From: Candidatus Aminicenantota bacterium
GTDB taxonomy: Bacteria; Acidobacteriota; Aminicenantia; UBA2199
Length of the DNA: 23,355 bases
Direction: 5' to 3'
Assembly (NCBI GenBank): GCA_023137075.1
Contig: JAGLQA010000512.1
Coordinates: 1 to 23,355 of the forward strand
How positions within the stretch are numbered: position 1 is the stretch's first letter; every line of letters begins with the position of its first letter. This document shows, piece by piece, positions 5,819-15,200 of the stretch. Made by a program: the position numbers and the translations under genes. Under the pieces are notes generated by a model. That model saw nothing but the letters and a program-made list of their open reading frames with translations. It did no database searches and was not told the origin of the DNA.

Positions 5819-5846
5819 ATTATACACATTTCTCTGCGCAATTCAA
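5819..5846 (-). promoter_or_regulatory. Promoter of the nucleotidyltransferase module (leaderless)
   Basis: On the minus strand TTGAAT (5841-5846), 16-nt spacer, perfect TATAAT (5819-5824), then 9 nt to the ATG at 5809. Transcription would begin at or within about 3 nt of the start codon, and no Shine-Dalgarno is present. Confidence 0.65.
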
Positions 5847-5887
5847 CTTCTGCAATTTGTATTTGCCTGTCCCGAAATCTCTCAATA

Positions 5888-5926
5888 ATAAAAAAGGCCC
5901 GGGCTTTTTTTGCCTGAGCCTTTTTT
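5888..5926 (-). terminator. Rho-independent terminator, probably bidirectional
   Basis: On the minus strand A-rich DNA leads into GGCTCAGGC, a seven-A loop, GCCCGGGCC and a T tract (TTTTTTATTATT). The stem has nine positions with one mismatch and one G-U. It sits 35 nt after the stop of the DUF4097-type gene and insulates it from the nucleotidyltransferase module. Confidence 0.8.
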
Positions 5927-5960
5927 ATAGGTTATACTTTTGATATGCGATGAAACGCTT

Positions 5961-6860
5961 TTATTTCTTCAGGATAAGTTTGCCCGAAACCGTTTTTAAA
6001 GAAACCTCCGGAGAATTGCCGCCTTTTGTGAAATATCGCTTTGTAAACGGACTGTAGCCGGATTCTTCTTTGTCGTCGAAGGGTACGCCGGATTTCATAT
6101 TCCCCTTTTGACCGCTGAATTTAAAATGCCCTTTAATGGAATTCCCATTATAGTCGAGGACAATATTTCCCGATACGGTGCTTAAGTCGAGGTCATATTC
6201 GTTTGTTTGGGCCAGTTGCAGTTCTACATCACCGGATACGGCTCTGGCGACGCTTTCACCTTTGAGCACAATGCCGGATATGTTAATATCACCGCTGGCA
6301 CATTTGGCTTCAAGAACAACCCGGCAATTTTTAACGATAATATCGCCGGAGGCTGTGTTCAATTTGATCTTACCTGCGGCGCCTTTAACCGTAATGTCGC
6401 CACTGGCGGCCGCGGCGGTGAGTTTTCCTGAAAATTCCGCAATTTCGATATCACCGGAGGCAACCTTCACGGAGACTTCACTTTTCAGATCGTTGGCCGA
6501 GAAATCCCCGGATGCTGTTTTGGCTTCTATGTTGGTTTTTTCCGGTACCGTTACGGTCCAGTTTGATTTCCCCTCGATGGATGTGTGCTTTACAAATTCT
6601 TCTCTTAAAATGAGTTTGTTTCCTTCTACCTTAAATATCGGTTTATACTTATCGTCAGGGTAGGTATACACTAAGTGAACCTTAATTTCGCTGCTCTTCC
6701 CTTTCTTTACCACGCAGTCACCGCTGACGACTTTGATGCTAACGGTATCACAGGGCTTAAAGCTTTTGTCCACCACCTTTTCCTCACCGGCATTAAGGTT
6801 GAGAAAAACCAGGGAAATAATCATAACCAATAAAACTGTTACTTTTTGTAATTTTTTCAT
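5961..6860 (-). CDS. Exported DUF4097-type repeat protein (adhesin-like)
   Basis: 299 residues. An N-terminal signal peptide (KKLQKVTVLLVMIISLVFLN, cleavage near NAG) sends it to the periplasm or surface. The body is a run of short repeats centred on [A/V]SG[D/N/K] followed by a hydrophobic strand: about nine copies (VVSGD, TASGD, VASGD, AASGD, TASGD, CASGD, AVSGD, TVSGN, TVSGK). This is the signature of DUF4097/DUF2807-like right-handed beta-solenoid domains. Function of the family is unclear; often surface- or envelope-stress-associated. The start has AAGGAG 9 nt upstream. A TATACT box at 6931-6936 may be its -10, without a good -35. Transcribed alone and ended by the terminator at 5888-5926. 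Confidence 0.85.
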   Translation of the reverse strand: MKKLQKVTVLLVMIISLVFLNLNAGEEKVVDKSFKPCDTVSIKVVSGDCVVKKGKSSEIKVHLVYTYPDDKYKPIFKVEGNKLILREEFVKHTSIEGKSNWTVTVPEKTNIEAKTASGDFSANDLKSEVSVKVASGDIEIAEFSGKLTAAAASGDITVKGAAGKIKLNTASGDIIVKNCRVVLEAKCASGDINISGIVLKGESVARAVSGDVELQLAQTNEYDLDLSTVSGNIVLDYNGNSIKGHFKFSGQKGNMKSGVPFDDKEESGYSPFTKRYFTKGGNSPEVSLKTVSGKLILKK

Positions 6861-6998
6861 GTTCGTTGGCTCCTTTTTAAATTAATTTAATCAACGGCTA
6901 ATAACCGCCTGAGCTTTTTAACTCGCCCATAGTATAGAGTGGTTTTTTTCTTTTTTCGCCTGAAATTGAAATATAGAACCTCGTGGATGTTCGGAATT

Positions 6999-7078
6999 GT
7001 AATTCAGTACTTTATTGCGGTGGATTCGGGCGATCTCACCGGTTGAATTTTTCCGCGACTTGGGTTACACTGAATTAC
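6999..7078. promoter_or_regulatory. 10-bp perfect inverted repeat upstream of the UvrA-like gene
   Basis: GTAATTCAGT at 6999-7008 is exactly inverted as ACTGAATTAC at 7069-7078, with a 60-bp gap. The right arm contains the probable -35 box (7070-7075) of the UvrA-like gene. Two half sites ~70 bp apart on one side of a promoter would suit a looping repressor or a paired operator. Alternatively these are terminal repeats of a tiny inserted element. Confidence 0.45.
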
Positions 7079-7098
7079 CAAAAATTTGTAGGTATAAT
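7070..7098 (+). promoter_or_regulatory. Probable promoter of the UvrA-like gene
   Basis: CTGAAT (7070-7075), 17-nt spacer, perfect TATAAT (7093-7098). Transcription would start near 7105, after the in-frame ATG at 6983 and ~37 nt before the ATG at 7142. This supports the later start codon. Confidence 0.5.
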
Positions 7099-7141
7099 TC
7101 AGCCTGCCAACCAAAAATGTTTGATTGAGAAAATATTCAAG

Positions 7142-10100
7142 ATGAATGAAGATACGAAAAAAATAATAATTCGGAATGCCCATGAACACAACCTGAAATC
7201 CGTTGATGTTGAGATACCTCATCACAGTCTAACAGTAGTTACCGGGGTATCTGGTTCAGGAAAATCCTCCCTGGTTTTTGATACGATTTTTCGTGAAGGA
7301 GAACGGCGTTACCTGGCATCCTTTTCCTCCTACTCGCGCCAGTTTTTAGGGAAACTGGCACGTCCTGCGGTGAATCATATCAGCGGCCTTCCTCCCTGCA
7401 TCGCGGTGAACCAGGGCAGTGCGGTCCGGAATCCCCGCTCTACTGTCGGCACCATGACGGAACTCTATGATTACCTGCGCTTGTTTTTTGCCAGGTTGGG
7501 GAAACCTTCCCGGGAGCAGGAGACTGTCAAATTGGAGCGCCGCCTGTTTTCCTTCAATTCCAGCACCGGCGCATGCCTGGTCTGCAAGGGATTGGGAGTG
7601 GAGGACCGGGTAGATCCGCAAATGCTGATCGCAAACCCGGAGAAATCTCTCAGCCAGGGCGCCCTGGTCATTACCACCCCGAAAGGGTACATCATCTACT
7701 CCCAGGTAACCATGGATGTACTGGACCGGGTTTGCCGGGCCCACGGTTTTAACGTGGATATCCCCTGGAACCGGCTGAGCGCAGAGCAGCAGAGAATCGT
7801 GCTCTACGGCAGTGAGCGGATCAAAATCCCCTACGGCAAGCATCCTTTGGAATCACGTTTGCGCTGGAGCGGTATCACGGCTAAACCGCGGGAGGAAGGT
7901 TATTACAAAGGAATCATCCCGGTAATCGAAAACATCCTGCGGGTCAAACGCAATAAAAATATTCTTCGTTTTGCCCGTTCCATGCCCTGCGCGGAATGCG
8001 GCGGTACTCGTTTAAACAGATCGGCCCTATCCGTTACCTTCAGGGAGGAGAATATAGCCGCCTATGCTGCTAAAACTATCGCAGAACTCGATACCTTTTT
8101 CACGGGATTAGGCTTTTCTCAAGGAGAAACAGCAGTGGGAGAGCCGATACGGAAAGAGTTTCTAATGAGAACCGGGGGTTTGAAAAAGTTGGGATTGGAT
8201 TACTTGACCCTGCACCGTAATTCCAACACCCTCTCCACCGGTGAAGTCCGGCGTATACGGTTGTGTTCCCAGGTCGGAACCGGCTTGCGCGGTATACTCT
8301 ATATCCTGGATGAGCCCTCCATCGGGCTCCATCCCAGGGATAACGCAAATCTATTGGATGTGATGCAGCAGCTTCGTGACGGCGGAAATACCGTTTTAGT
8401 AGTGGAACACGATGAGGATACCATGCGCTGCGCGGACCGGCTTATCGATATTGGCCCCGGCGCCGGTGCAGCCGGCGGTGAAATCCTCTATGACGGCCCA
8501 ATAGAGGATATCTTCAGCTGCCGCAGGCAGGACCTGGATAGAAGCAGGACAGCGGCTTTTCTCAGGGGAGACGAGCTGATCGAAATCCCCGAAAAGCGGC
8601 GCCCCGGTTCGGGTAAAATGTTGAAAGTTACCGGTGCATGCAAGCATAACCTGAAAAATATTACCGTATCTTTCAAATTAGGCGCCCTTAACGTAGTAAC
8701 CGGGGTTTCCGGCGCCGGAAAATCGACATTAGTGCACCACGTCCTGGCAGGATCCCTTAAGACGAAGCAAACCGGCTTTGATAAAAGTTTCCATATAGAA
8801 GGCTTTCAATACATAAACAAAATAATCGAAATCGATCAATCACCCATCGGCCGCACTCCCCGCAGTAATCCCGCCACCTACACCAAACTCTTCGATATCA
8901 TACGGGATATCTTTGCCGCCCTGCCTGAATCGCGGGGTAAAGGCTGGGATAAAGGCCGTTTTTCCTTCAATGTGCCGGGCGGCCGCTGCGAAACCTGTGA
9001 AGGAGCCGGTATACAGCAGATCGGCATGCATTTTTTAGGGGACGTATCTGTAACCTGTGAAGAGTGCGGAGGCAGGCGCTTCAATGACAAAACCCTGGCA
9101 GTCACCTTACGCGGCAAAAACATCCATGATATCTTAGAGATGCCGGTTGCAGAGGCTCAAGATTTTTTTAAAGACCAGCAAAAAATCAACCGCTATTTGA
9201 AAACCTTATTGGACTTGGGAGTGGGTTATATTGCCTTAGGTCAGGCTGCAACCACCCTCTCCGGCGGTGAGGCGCAGCGGGTAAAATTGGCCGCCGAATT
9301 GTGCCGGCCCGCCACAGGTAAAACCCTTTACATCCTGGATGAACCCAGCACCGGTCTTCACTCCGTCGATATAAAGGTGCTGCTCGAATCTTTAAACTAC
9401 CTGGTAGACAAAGGCAATACCGTTATCACGGTAGAACACCACCCCGATTTTATCAAAACGGCCGATTGGATCATCGACATTGGCCCCGAAAGCGGCAGCC
9501 GGGGTGGAGAACTGGTGGCCGCCGGAACCCCGGAAGAGGTGGCCCGCTGCGAACAATCTTTTACCGGCGCATTTTTGCGGCAGATATTGTCAGGCATAAC
9601 TCCTCAAAAATCCCACCGTAAAAAAGCCCCGGCAGGAATAAACGAATCCATTCGCTTAAAGGGTGTCTCTACCCACAACCTCAAGAATATCGATGTGGAG
9701 ATTCCGTTGAACAAACTGACTGTGGTAACCGGTGTCTCCGGCAGCGGCAAATCCTCCCTGGCCTTTGATACCCTTTTTGCCGAAGGTCAGAAAGGTTTTT
9801 TAAGCAGTTTTTCCACCTATGCCCGCCGCTTGTTGGCCAACCTGCCGCAGGCGGATGTGGAAAGTAGTTCCGGCCTGACGCCGACGATTGCGGTGAGCCG
9901 CAAGAGTGCGGCCGGCAATCCCCGTTCTACGGTCGGCACTCTGACCGAAATTTATGACTATTACCGTTTGCTCTTTGCCCGGGCCGGGCAGGCGCACTGC
10001 CCCAAATGCGGGAAAAAACTTAACGATTCCGCCTGCGGGGACTGCGGTTTTACCGGGGTAAAAACACTGCTGGCCCGGATGTTCTCCTTCAATCACCACC

Positions 10101-12115
10101 AGGGGGCCTGTACTCTGTGTAAAGGCCTGGGTGTAATCACGGTAGGAGACCCGGAGAAACTGGTCAGCCACCCGCGGCGTTCGCTGTTTTCCGGCGCCAT
10201 GGATGGTACAAAAACCGGTAAATTCTACGGCGACCCCCACGGCCGCTATACGGCGATCCTGCAAGCAGTGGGCCGCGACCGGGGCCTGGATTTCTCCCTC
10301 CCCTGGCAGGAGCTATCTCAAGAGGCCCGTGACATCGCCATGTACGGTAGCGCAGAAAAAAGATATACCGTCACCTGGGAATTCAAGCGTAAAAACCGGG
10401 TAGGGGAGCATACTTTCGAAAGCAACTGGCCGGGTTTTGTAAACTATGTAAACGAAGAGTATGAACGCAAGCATGCAGATAAACGGGGAGACACCATGCT
10501 GCCCGTGATGAAAAATGAGACCTGTCCGCGCTGCCGGGGCGACCGGCTCAAGCCGGAATTTTTGTCGGTTTATTTTGCGGATATCGATATCTCCCAATTG
10601 AGCGAAAAAACCGTAAATGAGAGTATCGATTTTTTTGGAAGAGTAACGACGGTTGTGCCGGAGCGGGATCTCATAATCAGTGAGGAACTGCGCCGGGAGA
10701 TCAGCAAGCGGCTTACTTTTTTACGGGATATGGGATTGGATTACCTCACCTTAGACCGTGGCGCCGCAGCTCTTTCCGGCGGCGAAGCCCAACGGCTGCG
10801 CCTGGCCGGCCAGTTGGGATCAGGCTTGACCGGTGTGACCTATGTTCTGGACGAGCCTACCATCGGCCTCCATTCCCGGGATACGCAGCGTTTGCTCGCC
10901 CTCTTGAGAAAGCTTCGCGATGAAGGGAATACGCTGGTCGTGGTCGAGCATGATGCGGACATCATAGGCAGCGCGGATCATATCATCGATTTAGGGCCCG
11001 GACCGGGAAAAGAGGGCGGAAGAGTCGTGGCTTGCGGCAGTGTGGCGGAAGTCGCCGAAAACCCGGCTTCACCCACCGGTCGATACCTGCGGAACCCCCA
11101 TGCCATCCAGGTCCCGCGGCAGCGGCGCGTTCTGGGAAAAGGTATAAGGATAAAAGGCGCCCGGGCTAACAACCTGGCCGGCTTTAACATCGAAATTCCC
11201 GGCAGCGGAATCATAGCCCTGACCGGGGTATCCGGCAGCGGTAAGTCGAGCCTGTTGTTCGATGTGCTGGCAGCCTCTGCCGCTTCCCGTCACGCGGTGG
11301 GCTGCGATAGTATCGCCGGCTTCGAGCGGTTTTCTGCCGTTGTTACCATGAACCGGCAGGGCCTCGGCATCGGTCCGCTGAGTACCCCTGCTACTTACAC
11401 CGGCCTCTTCGATAAAATTCGCGATCTCTTTGCACAGGGCGAAAGGGCCCGGTCCAGGGATTATAAAAAGAGCCGGTTCTCCTTTAATATCAAAGGCGGA
11501 CGCTGTGAAACCTGCCGGGGTACCGGGGAGATTCGTGTATCGATGGATTTTCTTGCCGATATCCGCAGCCCCTGCGAAGAGTGTATTGGGAAGCGCTATA
11601 ATGAAGCGACCTTAGAATGTAAATATAACGGTAAAAATATTGCCGAAGTTTTGGACTTTACAGCGGTTGAGGCCCTGGATTTTTTCTCCGGACATGAAGA
11701 TATTTGTATCATTTTGGAGCGAATGGCGGCAGTCGGCCTGGGTTACCTGAGATTGGGGCAGCCAACCGATACGCTCTCTCACGGAGAAGCCCAGCGGTTG
11801 AAATTAGTGAGCGAATTGCTCAAAGGCAAGAAAGAGCGGAATCTTTATCTTTTTGACGAACCCACCACCGGCCTCCATTTCGAGGATGTCCGGCGCCTAT
11901 TAGTTCTCTTCAACCAATTGGTTGAATCCGGTCATACTATTATTGTAATCGAGCACCACCCTGATATCATCAAGTGTGCCGACTGGCTCATTGATCTGGG
12001 CCCGGAAGGCGGGGACCGGGGCGGCAGGGTTGTAGGCAGCGGCACCCCGGAGCAGGTTGCACAAATCCCCCACTCCCCCACCGGCCAACTCCTGCTTTCC
12101 TACAAATTATTGTAA
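7142..12115 (+). CDS. Tandem-fused UvrA2-like ABC ATPase (four nucleotide-binding domains)
   Basis: A 1657-residue DNA-binding ABC ATPase made of two UvrA-like halves (about 7142-9600 and 9640-12112). Walker A motifs lie at ~7243, ~8702, ~9731 and ~11224 (GVSGSGKSS or GVSGAGKST). Signature motifs are LSTGE (~8232), LSGGE (~9257), LSGGE (~10772) and LSHGE (~11774), each followed by a DEPS/T.GLH Walker B. The zinc module GGRCETC..CEEC occurs in each half (~8980 and ~11500). Both halves pass from RSTVGT.TE.YDY directly to the ..FSFN..GAC.xC zinc segment, so the UvrB-binding domain (~110 residues in canonical UvrA) is absent, as in UvrA2. The first half also lacks its first CxxC. It should act as a built-in pseudo-dimer in damage or drug-adduct tolerance rather than UvrABC incision; inference. 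Start at 7142 because homology begins there and the promoter lies just upstream. Confidence 0.9.
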   Translation: MNEDTKKIIIRNAHEHNLKSVDVEIPHHSLTVVTGVSGSGKSSLVFDTIFREGERRYLASFSSYSRQFLGKLARPAVNHISGLPPCIAVNQGSAVRNPRSTVGTMTELYDYLRLFFARLGKPSREQETVKLERRLFSFNSSTGACLVCKGLGVEDRVDPQMLIANPEKSLSQGALVITTPKGYIIYSQVTMDVLDRVCRAHGFNVDIPWNRLSAEQQRIVLYGSERIKIPYGKHPLESRLRWSGITAKPREEGYYKGIIPVIENILRVKRNKNILRFARSMPCAECGGTRLNRSALSVTFREENIAAYAAKTIAELDTFFTGLGFSQGETAVGEPIRKEFLMRTGGLKKLGLDYLTLHRNSNTLSTGEVRRIRLCSQVGTGLRGILYILDEPSIGLHPRDNANLLDVMQQLRDGGNTVLVVEHDEDTMRCADRLIDIGPGAGAAGGEILYDGPIEDIFSCRRQDLDRSRTAAFLRGDELIEIPEKRRPGSGKMLKVTGACKHNLKNITVSFKLGALNVVTGVSGAGKSTLVHHVLAGSLKTKQTGFDKSFHIEGFQYINKIIEIDQSPIGRTPRSNPATYTKLFDIIRDIFAALPESRGKGWDKGRFSFNVPGGRCETCEGAGIQQIGMHFLGDVSVTCEECGGRRFNDKTLAVTLRGKNIHDILEMPVAEAQDFFKDQQKINRYLKTLLDLGVGYIALGQAATTLSGGEAQRVKLAAELCRPATGKTLYILDEPSTGLHSVDIKVLLESLNYLVDKGNTVITVEHHPDFIKTADWIIDIGPESGSRGGELVAAGTPEEVARCEQSFTGAFLRQILSGITPQKSHRKKAPAGINESIRLKGVSTHNLKNIDVEIPLNKLTVVTGVSGSGKSSLAFDTLFAEGQKGFLSSFSTYARRLLANLPQADVESSSGLTPTIAVSRKSAAGNPRSTVGTLTEIYDYYRLLFARAGQAHCPKCGKKLNDSACGDCGFTGVKTLLARMFSFNHHQGACTLCKGLGVITVGDPEKLVSHPRRSLFSGAMDGTKTGKFYGDPHGRYTAILQAVGRDRGLDFSLPWQELSQEARDIAMYGSAEKRYTVTWEFKRKNRVGEHTFESNWPGFVNYVNEEYERKHADKRGDTMLPVMKNETCPRCRGDRLKPEFLSVYFADIDISQLSEKTVNESIDFFGRVTTVVPERDLIISEELRREISKRLTFLRDMGLDYLTLDRGAAALSGGEAQRLRLAGQLGSGLTGVTYVLDEPTIGLHSRDTQRLLALLRKLRDEGNTLVVVEHDADIIGSADHIIDLGPGPGKEGGRVVACGSVAEVAENPASPTGRYLRNPHAIQVPRQRRVLGKGIRIKGARANNLAGFNIEIPGSGIIALTGVSGSGKSSLLFDVLAASAASRHAVGCDSIAGFERFSAVVTMNRQGLGIGPLSTPATYTGLFDKIRDLFAQGERARSRDYKKSRFSFNIKGGRCETCRGTGEIRVSMDFLADIRSPCEECIGKRYNEATLECKYNGKNIAEVLDFTAVEALDFFSGHEDICIILERMAAVGLGYLRLGQPTDTLSHGEAQRLKLVSELLKGKKERNLYLFDEPTTGLHFEDVRRLLVLFNQLVESGHTIIVIEHHPDIIKCADWLIDLGPEGGDRGGRVVGSGTPEQVAQIPHSPTGQLLLSYKLL

Positions 12116-12280
12116 AAAATGGGTTTTCGGCGGCTTGCATCACAAATAGGTCCGGAAAGAAGCAGCTTAATAAATTCTCTTTTCTTAATTCTCTGAACGG
12201 ATCTATTATTGGCGAGCGACACGGGATTCCACGTGAAGAATTCATCAAAGTGTTCGAAGATAATTGAATTTTTTTTTTTA

Positions 12281-15200
12281 TTACTCGCTGATATTTCTTT
12301 CTTTTCTTAACTTTGCAAACACCTCGTAGAGGACGGGCAGCACGATCTGCTCGAAGAAAATAGCCACTAAAAATCCACCGATGTAAACAAAAGCCAGGGG
12401 TTTATGCAATTCGGCCCCGGAAGTACTGCCTAAAATCAGGGGCAGCACGCCCAATATCAGGATCAACTCCGTCATAAGGATCGGTCTGAACCGGATTACA
12501 GATCCCCGGAACACCGCTTCGTGAAGCGGCACCCCTTCCTTTCGCAGGCTGTTGATCTTGCCGATCAGGATAATGCCGTTTTGCAGCGCGATACCGAAGA
12601 GGGCGATCAGCCCGATAAGGGACGATACATTCAAGGTCTGGCCGAAAATGAAGAGAGCGATAATTCCGCCGGCAAAGGTCATGGGCACGTTGATCAGGAT
12701 CAAAAAGGACTGGCGGATGGAACCTAAGGAGGAGAACAGTATAACAAACACCACGATGGCTACAATCATCATCAATATCGTTAGCTGTCTCATGGACCGC
12801 TGCTGGCTTTCAAACTGCCCGCCGAAGGTGACGAAATACCCGGCCGGAAGGGACACGGATTTTTCGATTTCCGCCTGCGCCTCGGCCACAAAACCACCGA
12901 TATCCCGGCCCGTCACATTGCAGAGGATAATCTTCCGGCGCATCATGTTTTCCCGGAAAATGGTTTGCGGACCTTCACTCCGTGAAATATCCGCCAGATC
13001 CACCAGGGGTATTCGCTGTCCGCCGGGCGTGTCGATGAGCAGGTTTTTTACGCCTTCTTCATCACGCCGGTATTTCTCCGACAGGCGCAGCAGCACCGAT
13101 GTGATTCTATCCTGCTCATACACATCGGTTACTTCCACCCCGTTCAAGGCAATTTCTATCATCTCCGCCACATCTCCTACACGGATGCCGAAGCGGGCGA
13201 TTTTCTGCCGGTTCAGCCGGATCAGTAGTTGGGGCACCCCGGCCGTTTGTTCCACCTGCAAATCGGATACTCCCCTGACCCGGGCAACAAGATCGTGAAT
13301 TTCCTCGACCTTTTCGTTTAATACATTGAGGTCGGCGCCGAACAATTTGATGGCGATTTGCCCCTCGGAACCGGTCAACATTTCGGCCAGCTTGTTGGAG
13401 ATCGGCTGCTCGAAGATATAGCCCAGCCCGGGAATTTTATCCAGGTCCTTACGCATAGCTTCGGTCAATTCGGTGAACCCTCTTTTCCTGTCTCCCCTGG
13501 GTTTTAGACGGAGCATGTAATGACTGTGATTTACCGGGTGCACATGCTCGGCAGCCTCTTCCATGCCGGTTGTCCGGGTCACCGAAATCACTTCCGGGAA
13601 TGAACCGAGGATTTTTTCAACCTTTTTCCCGATGCGAACCGATTCTTCTAAGGAGGTTTCCGGCAGCATAACGGTGGAGGCAATAATAGCGCCTTCGTCC
13701 ATGGCCGGGACAAATTCTTTTCCTAAAAACATCAGGCAGACCAGGGCGATCAGGATAATGACAAGGGAGATGGTTAGGATGGTCTTTTTATGGGTAAAAG
13801 CCTTATTCAACAGCTTCTTATAAACAGCGGTCAGGTAATCGACGAAGCGGTTTTTCCGTTCGCTGAGGTTACGTTTTTTAATAACCATAGACATTAATAC
13901 CGGTTTGAGGGTAATATTGATCAGGAGAGAAGCGAAAAGAGCCGCAGCAACGGCAAAAGCGGTGGGCCGGAACATACGGCCGCCGATTCCTTCTAAGGCC
14001 AACAGGGGCAGGAAGACAAAAATAATGATCAGGTTGGCGGAAAAAAGGAAGCTGCCCACCTCTTTGGCCCCCTTTGCGGTCAGGGAAAGGATACTGCTTT
14101 TTTTGTCCCCAACCGCCACGGCCCGGCAGATGTTTTCCACCATAATCACCGAACCGTTGGCCATCTTGCCAATGCCGATAGCCAGGCCTCCTAAGGCCAT
14201 AACCGTCAACGAGACGCCGAACATATGCATGATAATCAGCGATATAAAGATGGAGATGGGGATCGTTAAAGAGGCGACCAGTGAAGCCCTGAGGTTGCCC
14301 AGGAAAAGAATGATGATCAGCACGACTAAAATACCTCCCATTAGCATCGCAAATTCCACATGCTCCTGGGCGCTTTTGATGAGTTCCGACTGGTCGTAGC
14401 TGGGAGAAATGGTTATATTCTCAGGCAGTTCTTTGTCTATCCGGCTCAGAAAATCTTTGATGTTGGCAATGGTCTTTAAGGTATCGCCGCCGTACTGTTT
14501 TTGCACCACTATGGAAATGGCTTCCTTGCCATTGTGGCCGGCGTCCCCACGCCGGAATTGGCCGCCGATTTTCACATCCGCCACATCCTTGACATATACG
14601 GGAATGTTGTTGTACGAAGTGATAACCGTATCCCGGATGTGGTCTAAGGTTTCGATTTTTCCAAGGCCCTTGATAAAAAGTTCCTGGCTTTTTTTCAGAA
14701 TAAATCCCCCGGAAAAATTTCGGTTACTGCCTTCGATGGCATCTTTCACATCGGCGATAGTGATATCGTAGTGTTTCATCATCTCCGGTTTCAAAAACAC
14801 CTGGAACTGGCGCACGAATCCGCCTAAGTTAACCACAAAGGAGACTCCTTCCACCCCCAACAAGCGGTAGCGAATCGTCCAATCGGCAAGGGATCTGAGT
14901 TCCATTTGAGATACGTTGTCACCGGTTACGGCAAATTCAAAAATTTCACCCATGCGGGAAGAGACGGGGCCCAAGGTGGATCGTGAAGTACCGGCAGGGA
15001 GCTGCCCGGCCAGGATTTCCAGTTTACCCGACACGATCTGCCTTGCCAGGTAAATATTCGTGCCCCAGTCAAACTCCACTGTCACATGGGATTCACCGGT
15101 GGTGGATTCGGATCTGACCCGGGTGACATGGGGGGCGCCGTTCAGCAGGCTTTCCATGGGGAAGGTAATGAGCCGTTCGATGTCCTCGGCAGCCATACCT

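Noticed and set aside
5810..5827. GTG start for the nucleotidyltransferase
   Set aside because: The codon directly abuts the perfect TATAAT -10 box, so it would not be on the transcript.
6983..7141. N-terminal extension of the UvrA-like protein from the ATG at 6983
   Set aside because: The 53 extra residues show no UvrA similarity, and the inverted repeat and promoter lie within this stretch; homology begins at the ATG at 7142.
6861..7141. SOS (LexA) box upstream of the UvrA-like gene
   Set aside because: No CTGT-N8-ACAG or GAAC-N4-GTTC pattern found by eye.
7346..11293. Several minus-strand open frames (up to 165 codons) under the UvrA-like gene
   Set aside because: They lie opposite conserved Walker and zinc motifs and have no ribosome sites; shadows of the real gene.
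12116..12268. Open stretch ending ..GERHGIPREEFIKVFEDN after the UvrA-like gene
   Set aside because: Looks mildly protein-like, but it has no start codon with a ribosome site and no recognisable family; not strong enough to call a gene remnant. The T tract at about 12267 has no convincing hairpin, so no terminator is called either.
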